Shown here: in pieces, positions 1-10,868 of the stretch
Position numbering within the stretch: the first letter of the stretch is position 1
Layout: each line of letters begins with the position of its first letter
Assembly (NCBI RefSeq): GCF_001855565.1
Contig: NZ_MKCR01000031.1
Coordinates: 248,001-312,000 of the forward strand
From: Chromobacterium amazonense
Lineage (GTDB): Bacteria > Pseudomonadota > Gammaproteobacteria > Burkholderiales > Chromobacteriaceae
Length of the DNA: 64,000 bases
Direction of reading: 5' to 3'
Position numbers and translations under genes: made by a program
The notes under the pieces: generated by a model
What the model was told of the DNA's origin: nothing
The model's input: only the letters and a program-made list of their open reading frames with translations
The model's database searches: none

Positions 1-1
1 G

Positions 2-1166
2 ATACTGTGGGGGCCGCCCGGCGTCGGCAAGACCACGCTGGCGCGCATCCTGGCCGCCAGCTTCGACGCCGAGTTCATCCCGATCTCGGCGGTGTTCGCC
101 GGCGTCAAGGACATCCGCGAGGCGGTGGAAAAAGCCCATGCGGCGCTGCAACGCTCCGGCCGGCGAACCATTCTGTTCGTCGATGAGGTGCACCGCTTCA
201 ACAAGAGCCAGCAGGACGCCTTCTTGCCGTTTGTGGAGTCCGGCCTGATCACCTTCATCGGCGCCACCACGGAAAACCCGTCGTTCGAGGTCAATTCCGC
301 GCTGCTGTCCCGGGCCCAGGTGTATGTGCTGAACAGCTTGAGCGAAGACGAGCTGAAGCAATTGTTCGAGCGCGCCCAGTCCGAAGGCGCGCTGGATGGC
401 CTGAACTTCAGCGAGGCGGCGGTTTCCACGCTGACCGGCTATGCCGACGGCGACGCCCGGCGTTTTCTGAATCTGCTGGAGCAGACCCGCACCGCGGCGC
501 AAGCGCGCGGCCAGGCCGAGGTCGACGCTGCGTTTCTGGAAGAAGTGCTGACGCTGAACGCGCGGCGCTTCGACAAGGGCGGCGACGCCTTCTACGACCA
601 GATTTCCGCGCTGCACAAATCGGTGCGCGGCTCCAATCCGGACGCGGCGCTGTACTGGCTCAGCCGCATGCTGGACGGCGGGGCCGACCCGCGCTACCTG
701 GCGCGGCGCATCGTGCGCATGGCCTGGGAAGACATCGGCCTGGCCGATCCGCGCGCCATGCAGATCGCCAACGACGCCGCCGCCACTTACGAACGGCTGG
801 GCAGCCCGGAAGGCGAGCTTGCGCTGGGACAAGCGGTGATTTATTTGGCCGTCGCCGCCAAGAGCAATGCCGGGTACAAGGCGTATAATGAGGCCCGCGC
901 CTTCGTGAAACAGGACAAATCCCGTCCGGTGCCGGTACACTTGAGAAACGCGCCGACCCGCCTGATGAAGGAACTGGGCTACGGTCACGCCTACCGCTAC
1001 GCGCACGATGAGCCCCACGCCTACGCCGCCGGGGAAACTTATCTCCCGGAAGGGCTGGAAGACATCGAATGGTATCGCCCTGTACCGCGCGGACTGGAAA
1101 GCAAGATTCAGGACAAACTGGCTTTTTTGCGTCAGCTGGACAGATCAGCCCTTGGAGAAAAGGAAG

Positions 1167-1174
<8 letters not shown>
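2..1174 (+). CDS. rarA: Replication-associated recombination protein A (AAA+ ATPase), 5' end missing
   Basis: RarA/MgsA is a clamp-loader-like AAA+ ATPase that acts at stalled replication forks. The reading frame is open from base 2 and begins inside the Walker A motif (GPPGVGKTT). Walker B follows as FVDEVHRF, then the sensor segment GATTENPSF and an arginine-finger region (SALLSRAQ). About 390 residues are visible against roughly 430-450 for the family, so only the extreme N-terminus lies outside the window. The C-terminal MgsA/RarA oligomerisation region is complete. The stop overlaps the start of the next small gene by 8 bases, which suggests translational coupling. Confidence 0.95.
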
Positions 1175-2761
<1,587 letters not shown>

Positions 2762-2777
2762 AGCGCCCCGCTGACAC

Positions 2778-2809
2778 AAGACCGGCTTCGCGAAGCCGGT
2801 CTTTTTTTT
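2778..2809 (+). terminator. Rho-independent terminator after serS
   Basis: A 13-bp perfect inverted repeat (AAGACCGGCTTCG and its complement) is followed by a run of eight T on the plus strand. It separates serS from the convergent c-di-GMP gene. Confidence 0.9.
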
Positions 2810-2835
2810 GCGCGCCGCTTCCGGCGCGGGCCGGC

Positions 2836-5391
2836 TCAGTGGGCCAGCGCCGGCTGACTGGCCTGGATCGCCAGCAACACCTCGAACTGGCTGCGCGCCA
2901 GCGGCTTGCTGAACAAAAAACCCTGAGCGCAGTTGCACCCCAGCTCCCGCAAGAAGCGGCGCTGCTCCTCGTCCTCCACCCCCTCCGCCACCACGTCCAG
3001 CCCCAGGCTGCGGGCGATGGAAACGATGGCGCGGGTGATGGCGGCGTCGTCGTTGTCGCGCCCGCAGTCCGCGATGAAAGAGCGGTCTATCTTCAGCCCG
3101 CGCACCGGCAGGCGCTTCAGGTAAGACAGCGAGGAATAGCCGGTGCCGAAGTCGTCGATGGACAGATACACGCCCAATTGCTGCAGCCGGCGCAGCATGT
3201 CCACCATGCCGCCGGCCTCATCCATCGCCACGCTCTCGGTGATTTCCAGCTCCAGGTCGGCGCTGTCCAGGCCATGACGGCGCAGCCTGTCCTCCAGTTG
3301 CCGGGTGAAATCGCCGTGCTTGAGCTGGCGGCCGGAAACATTGACCGCCACCCGCCCCGGCAAATGGCCGGCATCGCGCCAGCGGCGGATATCGGCGCAG
3401 GCGGTGTCCAGCACCCAGTTGCCGATCTGCACGATCAGCGCGCTGTCCTCCGCGATCGGAATAAAGCGGTCCGGCGGCACCAGGCCCAGCTCCGGATGGC
3501 GCCAGCGCAGCAGCGCCTCAGCGCCGACGATGCGGCCGCTGTCGAGCGCGACTTTAGGCTGATACCACAGCTCCAGTTCCTGCTGCGCCAAGGCGCGATG
3601 CAGGCTGTACTCCAGCTTCAGCCGCTCCAGCGCCCGCGCGTTCATATCGGCGGTATAGAACTGAAAACCGTTCTTGCCGCGCTGCTTGGCGCGGTACATC
3701 GCCGTGTCCGCGTGCACCAGCAAGGTGTCGGCGTCGCGGCCGTCGTCCGGGAACATGCTGATGCCTATGCTGGCGGAGATGAACATCTGCTGGCCATCCG
3801 CGCCGGACAGCGCGGTGATGGCGTCCAGGATGGCCTGGGCGCGCGCCGCCACCTGCGCTTCGCCGGCCGCGCCCTCCAGCAGTACGGTGAATTCGTCGCC
3901 CGACAGCCGCGCCGCCGTCTCGCCAGGCAGCAACAGCGACTGCAATTGGCGCGCGATGTGGATCAGCAACTGGTCGCCGGCATAGTGGCCCAGCGTATCG
4001 TTGACCAGCTTGAAGCGGTCCAGATCGATGAACAGCAGCGCCACCCCATAGCCGCCGGCATCGGCGCCGTCCACCGCCAGCTGCAAGCGTTCCAGAAACA
4101 AGGTGCGGTTGGGCAGGCTGGTCAGCGCGTCGTGGTTGGCCAGGAAGTGCAGCCGCTCCTCCGCCTGCTTGCGCTGGGTGATGTCGGAAAACACCGCCAC
4201 ATAATGCAGGCATTCGCCCTGGCCATCGCGGATGGCGGTGATGCTCAGGTGTTCGGTGTACAGCAAACCGCCCTTGCGCCGGTTTACCACCTCGCCCTGC
4301 CAGCAGCCGTCGCGCAGCAGGGTCTGCCACATATGGTGATAAAACTCCGGCGGCTGGCGGCCGGACTTCAGCATGGCCGGCGTCTGTCCCATCGCCTCCT
4401 CGCGGCTGTAGCCGGTAATGCGGGTGAAAGCCGGATTCACCGACTGGATCACGCCGTTGCGGTCGGTGATGACGATGCCTTCCATGGTCGACTCGAACAC
4501 CTTGTCGGCCAGCAGCAGGCTGTGCCGCGACTGCTGCAAGGCGTGGTCGCGCTGGCGCAGCGCCTCGTTCAGCTCATGCAGGTATTCGTGCTCGATGCCC
4601 TGCACGATGTCGTCGAAGCCAAGCAGCCTCAGCAGCTGGCCATCCTCGCCGAATACCGCCAGATGGCGGATATGGTGCTGCTGCACCAGTTGCCTGGCCT
4701 GCAGCAGGCTGGCCGTGTCCGCCACGCCGATCAAGGGCTTGCGGCAGCTCTCGCCCAGCGAGGCCGGCATCGCGTCGGCGGCCAGCCAACGCAGCACGTC
4801 GCGCTGGGTGACGATGCCGTAAGCGCCGTCGCCCAGCGCCACCGCCAGCGCGGATAGCGCGTGTTCGCGCATGGCCCGCATCGCCTCCTGCGCAGACGCC
4901 CCTGCCGGCAGAATGCGCGCCGGCGGGCCGGGCAGATCGCGCACCCGCTTGACGATCAAGAATGACTCCAGCCCCTGGTTGCGCACGATATCGGTCAGCG
5001 TGACCATGCCCAGCGGCGCGCCGTCTTTCATGATCAAAGCATGGCGCAGCTGGCGCGCGCGGAATTCGCGCACCACGGCCAACAGCGGCATATCGTGCGG
5101 CAACAGCGCCCCCCCGCCGCTGACCGCCTGTCCCACCGGCAGCAGCGGATCGACCCGCCCCAGCGAGGCATCCAGCGCATCGGCCTCGGTCCAGATGCCC
5201 AGCACCTCGCCGCTGTCCTCGTGACGCACCACGATGGAGCTGCAGCCGGCCGCCATCATGCGGCTGGCCGCCTCCCGTATGGACAAAGACTGCGGGCAGC
5301 TGAGCAGGTCGCAGGAAGCGATCTCGGCTATGGTTTGATCGGGATGCGGCAGGGGCATGGGAATGGATGCGTCATATTCGGTGACGGCCAT
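2836..5391 (-). CDS. CBS-PAS-GGDEF-EAL c-di-GMP turnover protein (851 aa)
   Basis: This is a predicted bifunctional cyclic-di-GMP enzyme. Order: four CBS-type segments (about 15-265), a PAS domain (about 290-400), a GGDEF domain with SGDEF at 497-501, and an EAL domain with EAL at 625-627. The active-site variant SGDEF is usually compatible with cyclase activity. The EAL domain keeps the EAL signature, DFGTGYSS and the KIDRSF loop, so phosphodiesterase activity is expected. No membrane segment is visible, so it is probably cytosolic, with CBS domains sensing nucleotides and PAS sensing a ligand or redox state. I chose the ATG at 5391, 11 bases after an AGGG; the frame stays open to an ATG at 5442. 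It stands alone, convergent with serS. Confidence 0.9.
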   Translation of the reverse strand: MAVTEYDASIPMPLPHPDQTIAEIASCDLLSCPQSLSIREAASRMMAAGCSSIVVRHEDSGEVLGIWTEADALDASLGRVDPLLPVGQAVSGGGALLPHDMPLLAVVREFRARQLRHALIMKDGAPLGMVTLTDIVRNQGLESFLIVKRVRDLPGPPARILPAGASAQEAMRAMREHALSALAVALGDGAYGIVTQRDVLRWLAADAMPASLGESCRKPLIGVADTASLLQARQLVQQHHIRHLAVFGEDGQLLRLLGFDDIVQGIEHEYLHELNEALRQRDHALQQSRHSLLLADKVFESTMEGIVITDRNGVIQSVNPAFTRITGYSREEAMGQTPAMLKSGRQPPEFYHHMWQTLLRDGCWQGEVVNRRKGGLLYTEHLSITAIRDGQGECLHYVAVFSDITQRKQAEERLHFLANHDALTSLPNRTLFLERLQLAVDGADAGGYGVALLFIDLDRFKLVNDTLGHYAGDQLLIHIARQLQSLLLPGETAARLSGDEFTVLLEGAAGEAQVAARAQAILDAITALSGADGQQMFISASIGISMFPDDGRDADTLLVHADTAMYRAKQRGKNGFQFYTADMNARALERLKLEYSLHRALAQQELELWYQPKVALDSGRIVGAEALLRWRHPELGLVPPDRFIPIAEDSALIVQIGNWVLDTACADIRRWRDAGHLPGRVAVNVSGRQLKHGDFTRQLEDRLRRHGLDSADLELEITESVAMDEAGGMVDMLRRLQQLGVYLSIDDFGTGYSSLSYLKRLPVRGLKIDRSFIADCGRDNDDAAITRAIVSIARSLGLDVVAEGVEDEEQRRFLRELGCNCAQGFLFSKPLARSQFEVLLAIQASQPALAH

Positions 5392-5443
5392 TATAGCGTC
5401 AACCCTGCAGCGACAAGGCTGCTTGGCGCAAAATAATGCCAAA

Positions 5444-5478
5444 CAAGAAAAAGGCGCCGCGATGGCCGCGGCGCCTTC
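5444..5478 (-). terminator. Terminator after rimO
   Basis: An 11-bp GC-rich inverted repeat (AAGGCGCCGCG) with a 5-base loop. On the minus strand it is followed by TTTTTCTTGTTT, just past the rimO stop. Confidence 0.8.
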
Positions 5479-5498
5479 TCAGCGATGGAAATGGCTGC

Positions 5499-6815
5499 CT
5501 AGCGGCGCACGCCCCACAGATCGTGTTCGCTGCAGTCGACGATTTCCACCTGGTAGAACTCGCCCACCTGCATGTCGGCGGCGTCCTCGACAAACACCAG
5601 CCCGTCGATCTCCGGCGCGTCGGCATAGCTGCGGCAAACGGCGGTGCCTTCGTCGTCGATCTCGTCCACCAGCACTTGCAGGGTCTGGCCGACGCGGCGC
5701 TCCAGGCGGCGCGCGCTGATTTCGGCCTGCACGGCCATGAAGCGTTCCTTGCGCGCCTCTTTCACCTCTTCCGGCACCGGGTTCGGCAGTTCGTTGGCGG
5801 TGGCGCCTTCCACCGGCGAATAGGTGAAGCAACCGACGCGGTCCAGCTCGGCCTCGCGGATAAATTGCAGCAGCTCTTCGAAGTCTGCTTCGGTCTCGCC
5901 GGGGAAGCCGACGATGAAGGTGGAGCGGATCACCAGCTCCGGGCAGATCTCGCGCCATTTTTTGATGCGAGCCAGCACGTTGTCGCTGTTGGCCGGGCGC
6001 TTCATCAGCTTGAGGATTTTCTGGCTGGCGTGCTGGAACGGGATGTCCAGATACGGCAGGATTTTGCCGTCGCGCATCAGCGGAATCACCTCGTCCACGT
6101 GCGGGTACGGGTAGACATAATGCAGGCGCACCCAGATGCCGTGCCGTCCCAGCTCCTCGCACAACTCGGTCATGCGGGTCTTCACCGGACGGCCGTTGTG
6201 GAAGCCCAGCTTGTACTTGGTATCCACGCCGTAGGCCGAGGTGTCCTGCGAGATCACCAGGATCTCCTTGACGCCGGCCTTGGCCAGGCTTTCCGCCTCG
6301 CGCAGCACATCATGGATGGGACGGCTTTCCAGATCGCCGCGCATGGACGGGATAATGCAGAAAGTGCAACGGTGATTGCAGCCTTCGGAAATCTTCAGAT
6401 AGGCGTAGTGCTTGGGCGTCAGACGCACGCCGATGTCCGGCACCAAGTCGACGAAGGGGTCATGCGGCTTGGGCAGGTGGGTATGCACCGCGCTCATCAC
6501 CTCCTCGGTGGCATGCGGACCGGTGACGGCCAAGACCGAAGGGTGCGTTTCGCGCACGACATCGCCCTTGGCCCCCAGACAGCCGGTGACAATTACTTTG
6601 CCATTCTCGTTCAGCGCCTCGCCGATAGCGTCCAGCGACTCCGCCACGGCGGAGTCGATAAAACCACAGGTATTCACCACCACCAGGTCCGCCCCGTCGT
6701 AGGAAGCGGCGATGTCGTAGCCTTCGGCGCGAAGGCGGGTCAGGATCTGTTCGGAATCGCTCGCGGCCTTGGGACACCCGAGGGATACCATTCCTATACG
6801 TGGAATCTTGTTCAT
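5499..6815 (-). CDS. rimO: Ribosomal protein S12 methylthiotransferase
   Basis: This radical-SAM enzyme adds a methylthio group to an aspartate of ribosomal protein S12. The 438-residue protein has the N-terminal UPF0004 domain with cluster cysteines C14, C50 and C79. The radical-SAM cluster motif CNHRCTFC gives C146, C150 and C153. A C-terminal TRAM domain starts near residue 370. The short loop after the SAM motif and the overall sequence fit RimO better than MiaB. Its start faces the low-GC accessory patch. Confidence 0.96.
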   Translation of the reverse strand: MNKIPRIGMVSLGCPKAASDSEQILTRLRAEGYDIAASYDGADLVVVNTCGFIDSAVAESLDAIGEALNENGKVIVTGCLGAKGDVVRETHPSVLAVTGPHATEEVMSAVHTHLPKPHDPFVDLVPDIGVRLTPKHYAYLKISEGCNHRCTFCIIPSMRGDLESRPIHDVLREAESLAKAGVKEILVISQDTSAYGVDTKYKLGFHNGRPVKTRMTELCEELGRHGIWVRLHYVYPYPHVDEVIPLMRDGKILPYLDIPFQHASQKILKLMKRPANSDNVLARIKKWREICPELVIRSTFIVGFPGETEADFEELLQFIREAELDRVGCFTYSPVEGATANELPNPVPEEVKEARKERFMAVQAEISARRLERRVGQTLQVLVDEIDDEGTAVCRSYADAPEIDGLVFVEDAADMQVGEFYQVEIVDCSEHDLWGVRR

Positions 6816-6963
6816 GTCAGCATGATATGAAAAAAAACGCGCGATTATACAACGGTTTGCAACTTCGCACTCAAGCTTACGCCATCAAGCACCCAACCAT
6901 CTCATGGCATGCCTTTGCTCCGCATAATCCTATCCAGGTATCCGCCCGACCAAAAACCAAATC

Positions 6964-6992
6964 TTGACTTTTGTTAACCCAAATGGTAAAAT
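6964..6992 (+). promoter_or_regulatory. Sigma-70 promoter with overlapping dyad upstream of the XRE gene
   Basis: TTGACT at 6964-6969 is followed after 17 bases by TAAAAT at 6987-6992, a near-consensus promoter. The dyad TTAACC-N5-GGTAAA at 6974-6990 overlaps the spacer and -10 box, which is a typical place for autorepression by the HTH protein encoded just downstream. The operator role is inferred. Confidence 0.65.
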
Positions 6993-7033
6993 ATATGTAT
7001 AAATAAGTTTATGAGCAGAAGAGGAGTACGCAG

Positions 7034-7384
7034 ATGGTCATCACGGAGTTTGGCAAGCTGATCCGCAAGGCTCGGTTAGATGCCGAAATTACTCTGTCCA
7101 CGATGGCACAGGACCTTGGAGTAACTTCCGCATTTCTTAGCAGCCTAGAGACTGGTCGTAAGAAAATTCCTGACGGCTGGCCGCAAAAAGTGGAGGAGTA
7201 CTTTCAACACCATGGGATGAAGGTACATGGGCTTATAGAAGCTGCCGATATAACCAACCAGAACATATCTCTTGAAGGTCTAGCTCCTGAGCACCAGCGC
7301 TTGGTCGCTGGATTTGCACGGATGAGTCCTAGTGGTCAGCAGCTGAAACAGCTCCAAGAGCTACTGGCAACATTTAAGAACTAG
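7034..7384 (+). CDS. XRE-family helix-turn-helix repressor (116 aa)
   Basis: The N-terminal 55 residues form a Cro/CI-type HTH with a recognisable second and third helix (MAQDLGVTSAFLSSLETGRK, about 22-41). The C-terminal half is not a domain I recognise. The start ATG at 7034 follows GAAGAGGAG. The gene is lower in GC than its chromosomal neighbours and lies 27 bases upstream of an ImmA/IrrE protease gene. In phages, integrative elements and stress islands, such pairs work as a repressor and the protease that relieves it. The dyad over its own promoter supports autoregulation. The exact regulon is unknown. Confidence 0.85.
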   Translation: MVITEFGKLIRKARLDAEITLSTMAQDLGVTSAFLSSLETGRKKIPDGWPQKVEEYFQHHGMKVHGLIEAADITNQNISLEGLAPEHQRLVAGFARMSPSGQQLKQLQELLATFKN

Positions 7385-7411
7385 CAATAACAGAAAGGAA
7401 CACAAAGGAAA

Positions 7412-7975
7412 ATGGAGCAGAGAACTTACCATCCCAAGGGTTATCAGGTCAGACCCCGAACCATTCAGAGCATCCGGAGCCAAGCTATGCAAGCCCGACA
7501 CACTCTAGGGTTGGGGCCTGACCGCTTTCAAGTAGCACCTTTACTTGACCTTCTGACGGTCAACTTCGGCATTGATGTTGACATCGTAGAAGATCATGAG
7601 ATGTCGGCCCACATCGAAGCAGAATGTTTCCCCAGTCAGCTCATCATGCGCATCCCCGAACGAACTTGGGAACTGATTGAACAAGGCGACTCAAGAGCTC
7701 GTTTTACTTTCATGCATGAGCTAGGGCACCTGATCTTACAACACGACCTAAGCTTACACCGGGAAAGTGGGCGCTATGAACACAAGTGTTATGAGGATTC
7801 AGAATGGCAAGCTGATCAGTTCGCAGCAGAGATCTTGATGCCGGTCTCGGTCATCAACAACAGAAAACTGTTCGATGCGTACGATCTTGCTGAATTTTTC
7901 GACGTTTCACTACAAGCTGCGAGCATCAGGCTACAACAACTTACGAAACGCAATGAACTACAGGGGGAAAAATAG
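7412..7975 (+). CDS. ImmA/IrrE-family zinc metallopeptidase (187 aa)
   Basis: A short-domain COG2856-type protease. The zinc motif HELGH is at residues 102-106, and the third ligand region EWQADQFAAEILMP is at about 131-144; both are intact, so the enzyme should be active. Family members such as ImmA and IrrE cleave or inactivate a partner HTH repressor, and the XRE gene 27 bases upstream is the obvious partner. The start ATG at 7412 follows AAAGGAAA. GC is lower than the flanking genes, in line with an acquired module. No integrase or toxin gene is visible beside it. Confidence 0.88.
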   Translation: MEQRTYHPKGYQVRPRTIQSIRSQAMQARHTLGLGPDRFQVAPLLDLLTVNFGIDVDIVEDHEMSAHIEAECFPSQLIMRIPERTWELIEQGDSRARFTFMHELGHLILQHDLSLHRESGRYEHKCYEDSEWQADQFAAEILMPVSVINNRKLFDAYDLAEFFDVSLQAASIRLQQLTKRNELQGEK

Positions 7976-8091
7976 AGGCCACATACCGAAGCAGTGGCCC
8001 TTTGGGACTTCAGGATATCGTTGGCGCGAAACCTGAAGCAGAGGTTCTCTGACCACCATCTGCAGATGACGAAATCAGAGCGTATTCAGAA

Positions 8092-8107
8092 ATAGTCCTA
8101 GGACTAT
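8092..8107. repeat. Perfect 16-bp palindrome upstream of a small ORF
   Basis: ATAGTCCTAGGACTAT is a perfect palindrome 62 bases upstream of the 31-codon ORF and just past the ImmA/IrrE gene. It could be an operator, but nothing in the sequence identifies the protein that would bind it. Confidence 0.5.
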
Positions 8108-8169
8108 ACGCAAGAACTCGTCGTTTGTCCACAGTCAAGTGTTAGCAACCTGACTATGGAGGACCAAAC

Positions 8170-8265
8170 ATGGGTCCGAAAATTGTTCCAGTTCGCGCGT
8201 ACGGGCGTTTTCGCTTCGGCCGCTATGAACAAGTGCGTAAGCACTTCCGCAGCCTGCCGCGTTAA
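8170..8265 (+). CDS. Short basic ORF (31 aa), hypothetical
   Basis: The ORF runs from ATG at 8170 to TAA at 8263-8265. It is preceded by TATGGAGGACCAAAC, a strong Shine-Dalgarno at proper spacing, and followed 29 bases later by a strong terminator. These signals make it likely to be a real gene. The peptide is very basic (eight Arg, two Lys, one His; one Glu), contains YGRFRFGRYE in its middle, and has no hydrophobic segment. The Arg and aromatic alternation would suit binding to nucleic acid or the ribosome. I do not recognise a characterised family and assign no function. Confidence 0.55.
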   Translation: MGPKIVPVRAYGRFRFGRYEQVRKHFRSLPR

Positions 8266-8294
8266 GCTCAACTAACCTCATCTGATGTCCAATC

Positions 8295-8324
8295 AGCCCC
8301 TCGCCTGGCAGCGGGGGGCTTTCT
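8295..8324 (+). terminator. Terminator after the 31-aa ORF
   Basis: A 10-bp stem (AGCCCCTCGC pairing with GCGGGGGGCT, one G-T pair), 6-base loop, then TTTCT. Confidence 0.75.
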
Positions 8325-8791
8325 CCCCTACCCACAAGGAAGCCGGCACGCAAAATGCCGCAGTATCAATTGCAAGTAATTGATATTAAAAAACAAAGTA
8401 AAACGATTTGATGGCCTGCTCACGGCAGCCCAGCGATACGAAACCAACACGAGGAGTTTTATTCATAGCGAGTGCGCGAAAAACGAAAAACGCGAAAGTA
8501 TACAGCGATTTACGCTTTCGTGATCAAAACTGTCATCGCAAACATGCACGCCATCCACGGCAATGGGATGCGCCAGCAGCCATAGCCTGCAGCGCGTGAC
8601 CGATGACAGGCCATTTGGCCGTTTCTTTGGCGCAACCTCGACTTCGACTGGCGAATCGGACCTGACTGTCGCCATCCCGGCACACCCACCGTATCGCGTC
8701 CTCCCGCGCGCCTGACCGGCCGCCGCGGACATGAAGGGCGGACCTCACCTCTTTCGGAACGCGCGCGAAGGGACGGTTGCCACGTCGCCCC
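8325..8791. other. Gene-poor stretch
   Basis: I see no supportable gene here. Short frames exist on both strands but lack ribosome sites and recognisable sequence. The left part is AT-rich and the right part returns to chromosomal GC, so the right edge of the accessory patch probably lies in this interval. Confidence 0.5.
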
Positions 8792-10090
8792 TTATCCCTC
8801 CGCGGCGTCGCGCAGCGCGCAAACGAACTCCCCCATCACCGGGCATCCCGCCTCATCCCGGACCGGCAGCCGCTCCCGCGCCAGCACGCGCCAGTGGCCC
8901 GCCAGCAAACGGTCCAGATAGCCGGGGTGATGGCGATAGCGCCCGCTATGGTGCAGCCGGTAGTCGCTTTGATCATCTTCCAGCATTTCCGTGCAGAACA
9001 GCAGCAGGCCTCCGGGATTCAAAGACGCGGCGCATAAATCGAACAATCGATCCAGCGCGCCCAGATACGGCAAGGTATCCAGGCAGGAGATCAGGTCGTA
9101 ACCGCGCGGCCCCAATCGCAGATGGTCCAGCATATCGGCCTGATGCAAGTTATCGAACAGTTGCTTGGCGCGAGCGTGTTCCAACATGCCTTCGCTCAGG
9201 TCCACGCCGTCCAGGCGGTGGGCATACGGCCTCAGGACCGCGCCGATCAGGCCGGTGCCGCAGCCCAGATCCAGCACGGTACGCGAAGCCGGCGCGATGG
9301 CGAGGCGGGCCAGGCAATCAGCCACCCATTGCGGCCCGTGATAACGAAGACGGGCCAAGGCCTGATCAAAGCCAGCGGCCGCCGCGTTAAATGCCTGGCC
9401 GACATAAGCATTGGAACAGGACGCAGGCGCGTCCCCCTGGCCAAACGCAGCCTGCATGTGCACGGCCACCGGATGATCCGGCTGTTGCGCCAGCCAGCTC
9501 TCCGCCATGGCCCGCGCCTGGTCCCAGCGGCCCAGCTCGCAGCAGGCCTGGGCCACGGCGATCGGCGTCATCTTGCCCGGCGGCTCCGCCAATACGCCCT
9601 GGGCGTTGCTGCGTCTGGCTTCCGCATACCGCTGCTGCGGCAGCAGCGCGTCGCGCAATAGGTAATAGGCATCGGGGCATTGCGGATCGAGCGAGACGGC
9701 CTGCCGCAACGCGCGCTCCGCCTCCCCCTCCTGTCCCGCCTGCGTCAGCAAGGCCCCCAGATGAGTCCAATAACAATAACGCGAAGGGTCCAGCGCAATA
9801 GCCGTCCGCATGGCGGCGATGGCCTCGCCGTCCCTGTGCAGGCGCGCGCTGGCCAGGCCCAGGTTGAAATGCCACTCCGCGTGCGAGCCGTCGCTTGCCA
9901 CCGCGCGCGACAGCAAGGCATAGGCGTCTGCCAGCCGTTCTTGCTGGAGCAACAGAAAACCCAGCCAGTGGCAGGCCGCCACGCCCACCGCGTCGTCGTC
10001 AAGCAAGGCGCGGTAGGCCGCCTCCGCAGCGGCCGCCTCGCCCGCCAAGTGCAGCCGCTGCGCCTGCCGCAATGCGTATTCGCTCGTCAT
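8792..10090 (-). CDS. TPR-repeat SAM-dependent methyltransferase (432 aa)
   Basis: The first 220 residues are tetratricopeptide-like helical repeats (pattern W-LG-Y-A-P). The C-terminal half is a class I methyltransferase with SAM motif I LDLGCGTGLIGAVL at about 274-287, then GVDLSEGMLEHAR. The substrate is unknown; TPR-methyltransferase fusions of this type act on small molecules or protein partners. The ATG at 10090 is preferred over the in-frame GTG at 10096 because AAGG lies 6 bases before the ATG but abuts the GTG. It is downstream of phaR, separated by a terminator. Confidence 0.85.
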   Translation of the reverse strand: MTSEYALRQAQRLHLAGEAAAAEAAYRALLDDDAVGVAACHWLGFLLLQQERLADAYALLSRAVASDGSHAEWHFNLGLASARLHRDGEAIAAMRTAIALDPSRYCYWTHLGALLTQAGQEGEAERALRQAVSLDPQCPDAYYLLRDALLPQQRYAEARRSNAQGVLAEPPGKMTPIAVAQACCELGRWDQARAMAESWLAQQPDHPVAVHMQAAFGQGDAPASCSNAYVGQAFNAAAAGFDQALARLRYHGPQWVADCLARLAIAPASRTVLDLGCGTGLIGAVLRPYAHRLDGVDLSEGMLEHARAKQLFDNLHQADMLDHLRLGPRGYDLISCLDTLPYLGALDRLFDLCAASLNPGGLLLFCTEMLEDDQSDYRLHHSGRYRHHPGYLDRLLAGHWRVLARERLPVRDEAGCPVMGEFVCALRDAAEG

Positions 10091-10110
10091 CGACACCTTG
10101 CCGTGCGCGA

Positions 10111-10145
10111 AAAAATAAAGCCGAAGGCGAAACCGCCTCCGGCTT
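10111..10145 (-). terminator. Terminator after phaR
   Basis: A 12-bp stem with one mismatch and a short AAAC-type loop. On the minus strand it runs into TTATTTTTTCG, downstream of phaR. Confidence 0.75.
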
Positions 10146-10188
10146 GTTGCTTAGGTCTGCCAGGCAATGGAGCGCCCGTCCCGTTCGC

Positions 10189-10755
10189 TCAGGACTTGTC
10201 CTTGTCCTTTTCTTCGGCGCCCGGATAAGCAGGGAAGCCGAAACCGCCGAACAGCTGTTTGGTCTGCTCCTGCATGCGGTTCTGCATTTCCAGGAACATG
10301 CCTGTGCTTTGCTCCATGTAGTTGGCCATCATGTTCTGGATGGCCGGCCCCTGCAGCTTCATGAACTCGCCCCACAGCGGAGTGTTGAGCATGGCGTTGT
10401 CGCCGTAAATGGCGCGGGTCTGCTCCTGCATTTTTTGTTGCAGCTGCGAGAACAATTGCAGATTCTTTTCCAGGAACGGCCCCATCATGCCCTGCATGGC
10501 CTGGCCATAATAACGGATGAACTGAGTCAGCACTTCGTAGCTGAACATCGGCATCCCGCCGTTTTCCTCTTCCAGAATGATCTGCAGCAATACGCTGCGG
10601 GTAATGTCTTCCTGCGTCTTGGCATCCACTACCTGGATATCCACATTGTCCAGAACCAGCTGCTTGACATCGCCCAGCGTGATGTAGGAACTGGTGGCGG
10701 TATCGTACAGTCTACGGTTCGGGTACTTCTTGATGACCCGTTTCTCAACACTCAT
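10189..10755 (-). CDS. phaR: Polyhydroxyalkanoate synthesis repressor PhaR
   Basis: PhaR represses phasin and PHA genes and is released when it binds PHA granules. The N-terminal DNA/PHA-binding domain is diagnostic (KKYPNRRLYDTATSSYITL, about 9-27) and is followed by the PHB accumulation regulatory domain. The C-terminus is Gln/Met-rich, then charged (EEKDKDKS). The 188-residue length is typical. It is divergent from a phasin gene across a 187-bp region that holds a 17-bp palindrome, the expected arrangement for autoregulation and co-control of the phasin. Confidence 0.96.
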   Translation of the reverse strand: MSVEKRVIKKYPNRRLYDTATSSYITLGDVKQLVLDNVDIQVVDAKTQEDITRSVLLQIILEEENGGMPMFSYEVLTQFIRYYGQAMQGMMGPFLEKNLQLFSQLQQKMQEQTRAIYGDNAMLNTPLWGEFMKLQGPAIQNMMANYMEQSTGMFLEMQNRMQEQTKQLFGGFGFPAYPGAEEKDKDKS

Positions 10756-10868
10756 TTAACGCTCCTGGTTATTGTCGTGGCGTTGTCCGCTGGCAATCTA
10801 ACATAAATACAACAGAGTAGAGCAAATCTACTACCAATCCACCAACTCGTGTGCTACATTTCTTCGTC

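Noticed and set aside
8008..8038. Inverted repeat CTTCAGG ... CCTGAAG
   Set aside because: Only 7 bp with a 17-base loop and no T-run; too weak for a terminator.
8408..8748. Short frames on both strands between the 31-aa ORF terminator and the TPR methyltransferase gene
   Set aside because: No ribosome site, no family and overlapping frames on both strands; treated as non-coding.
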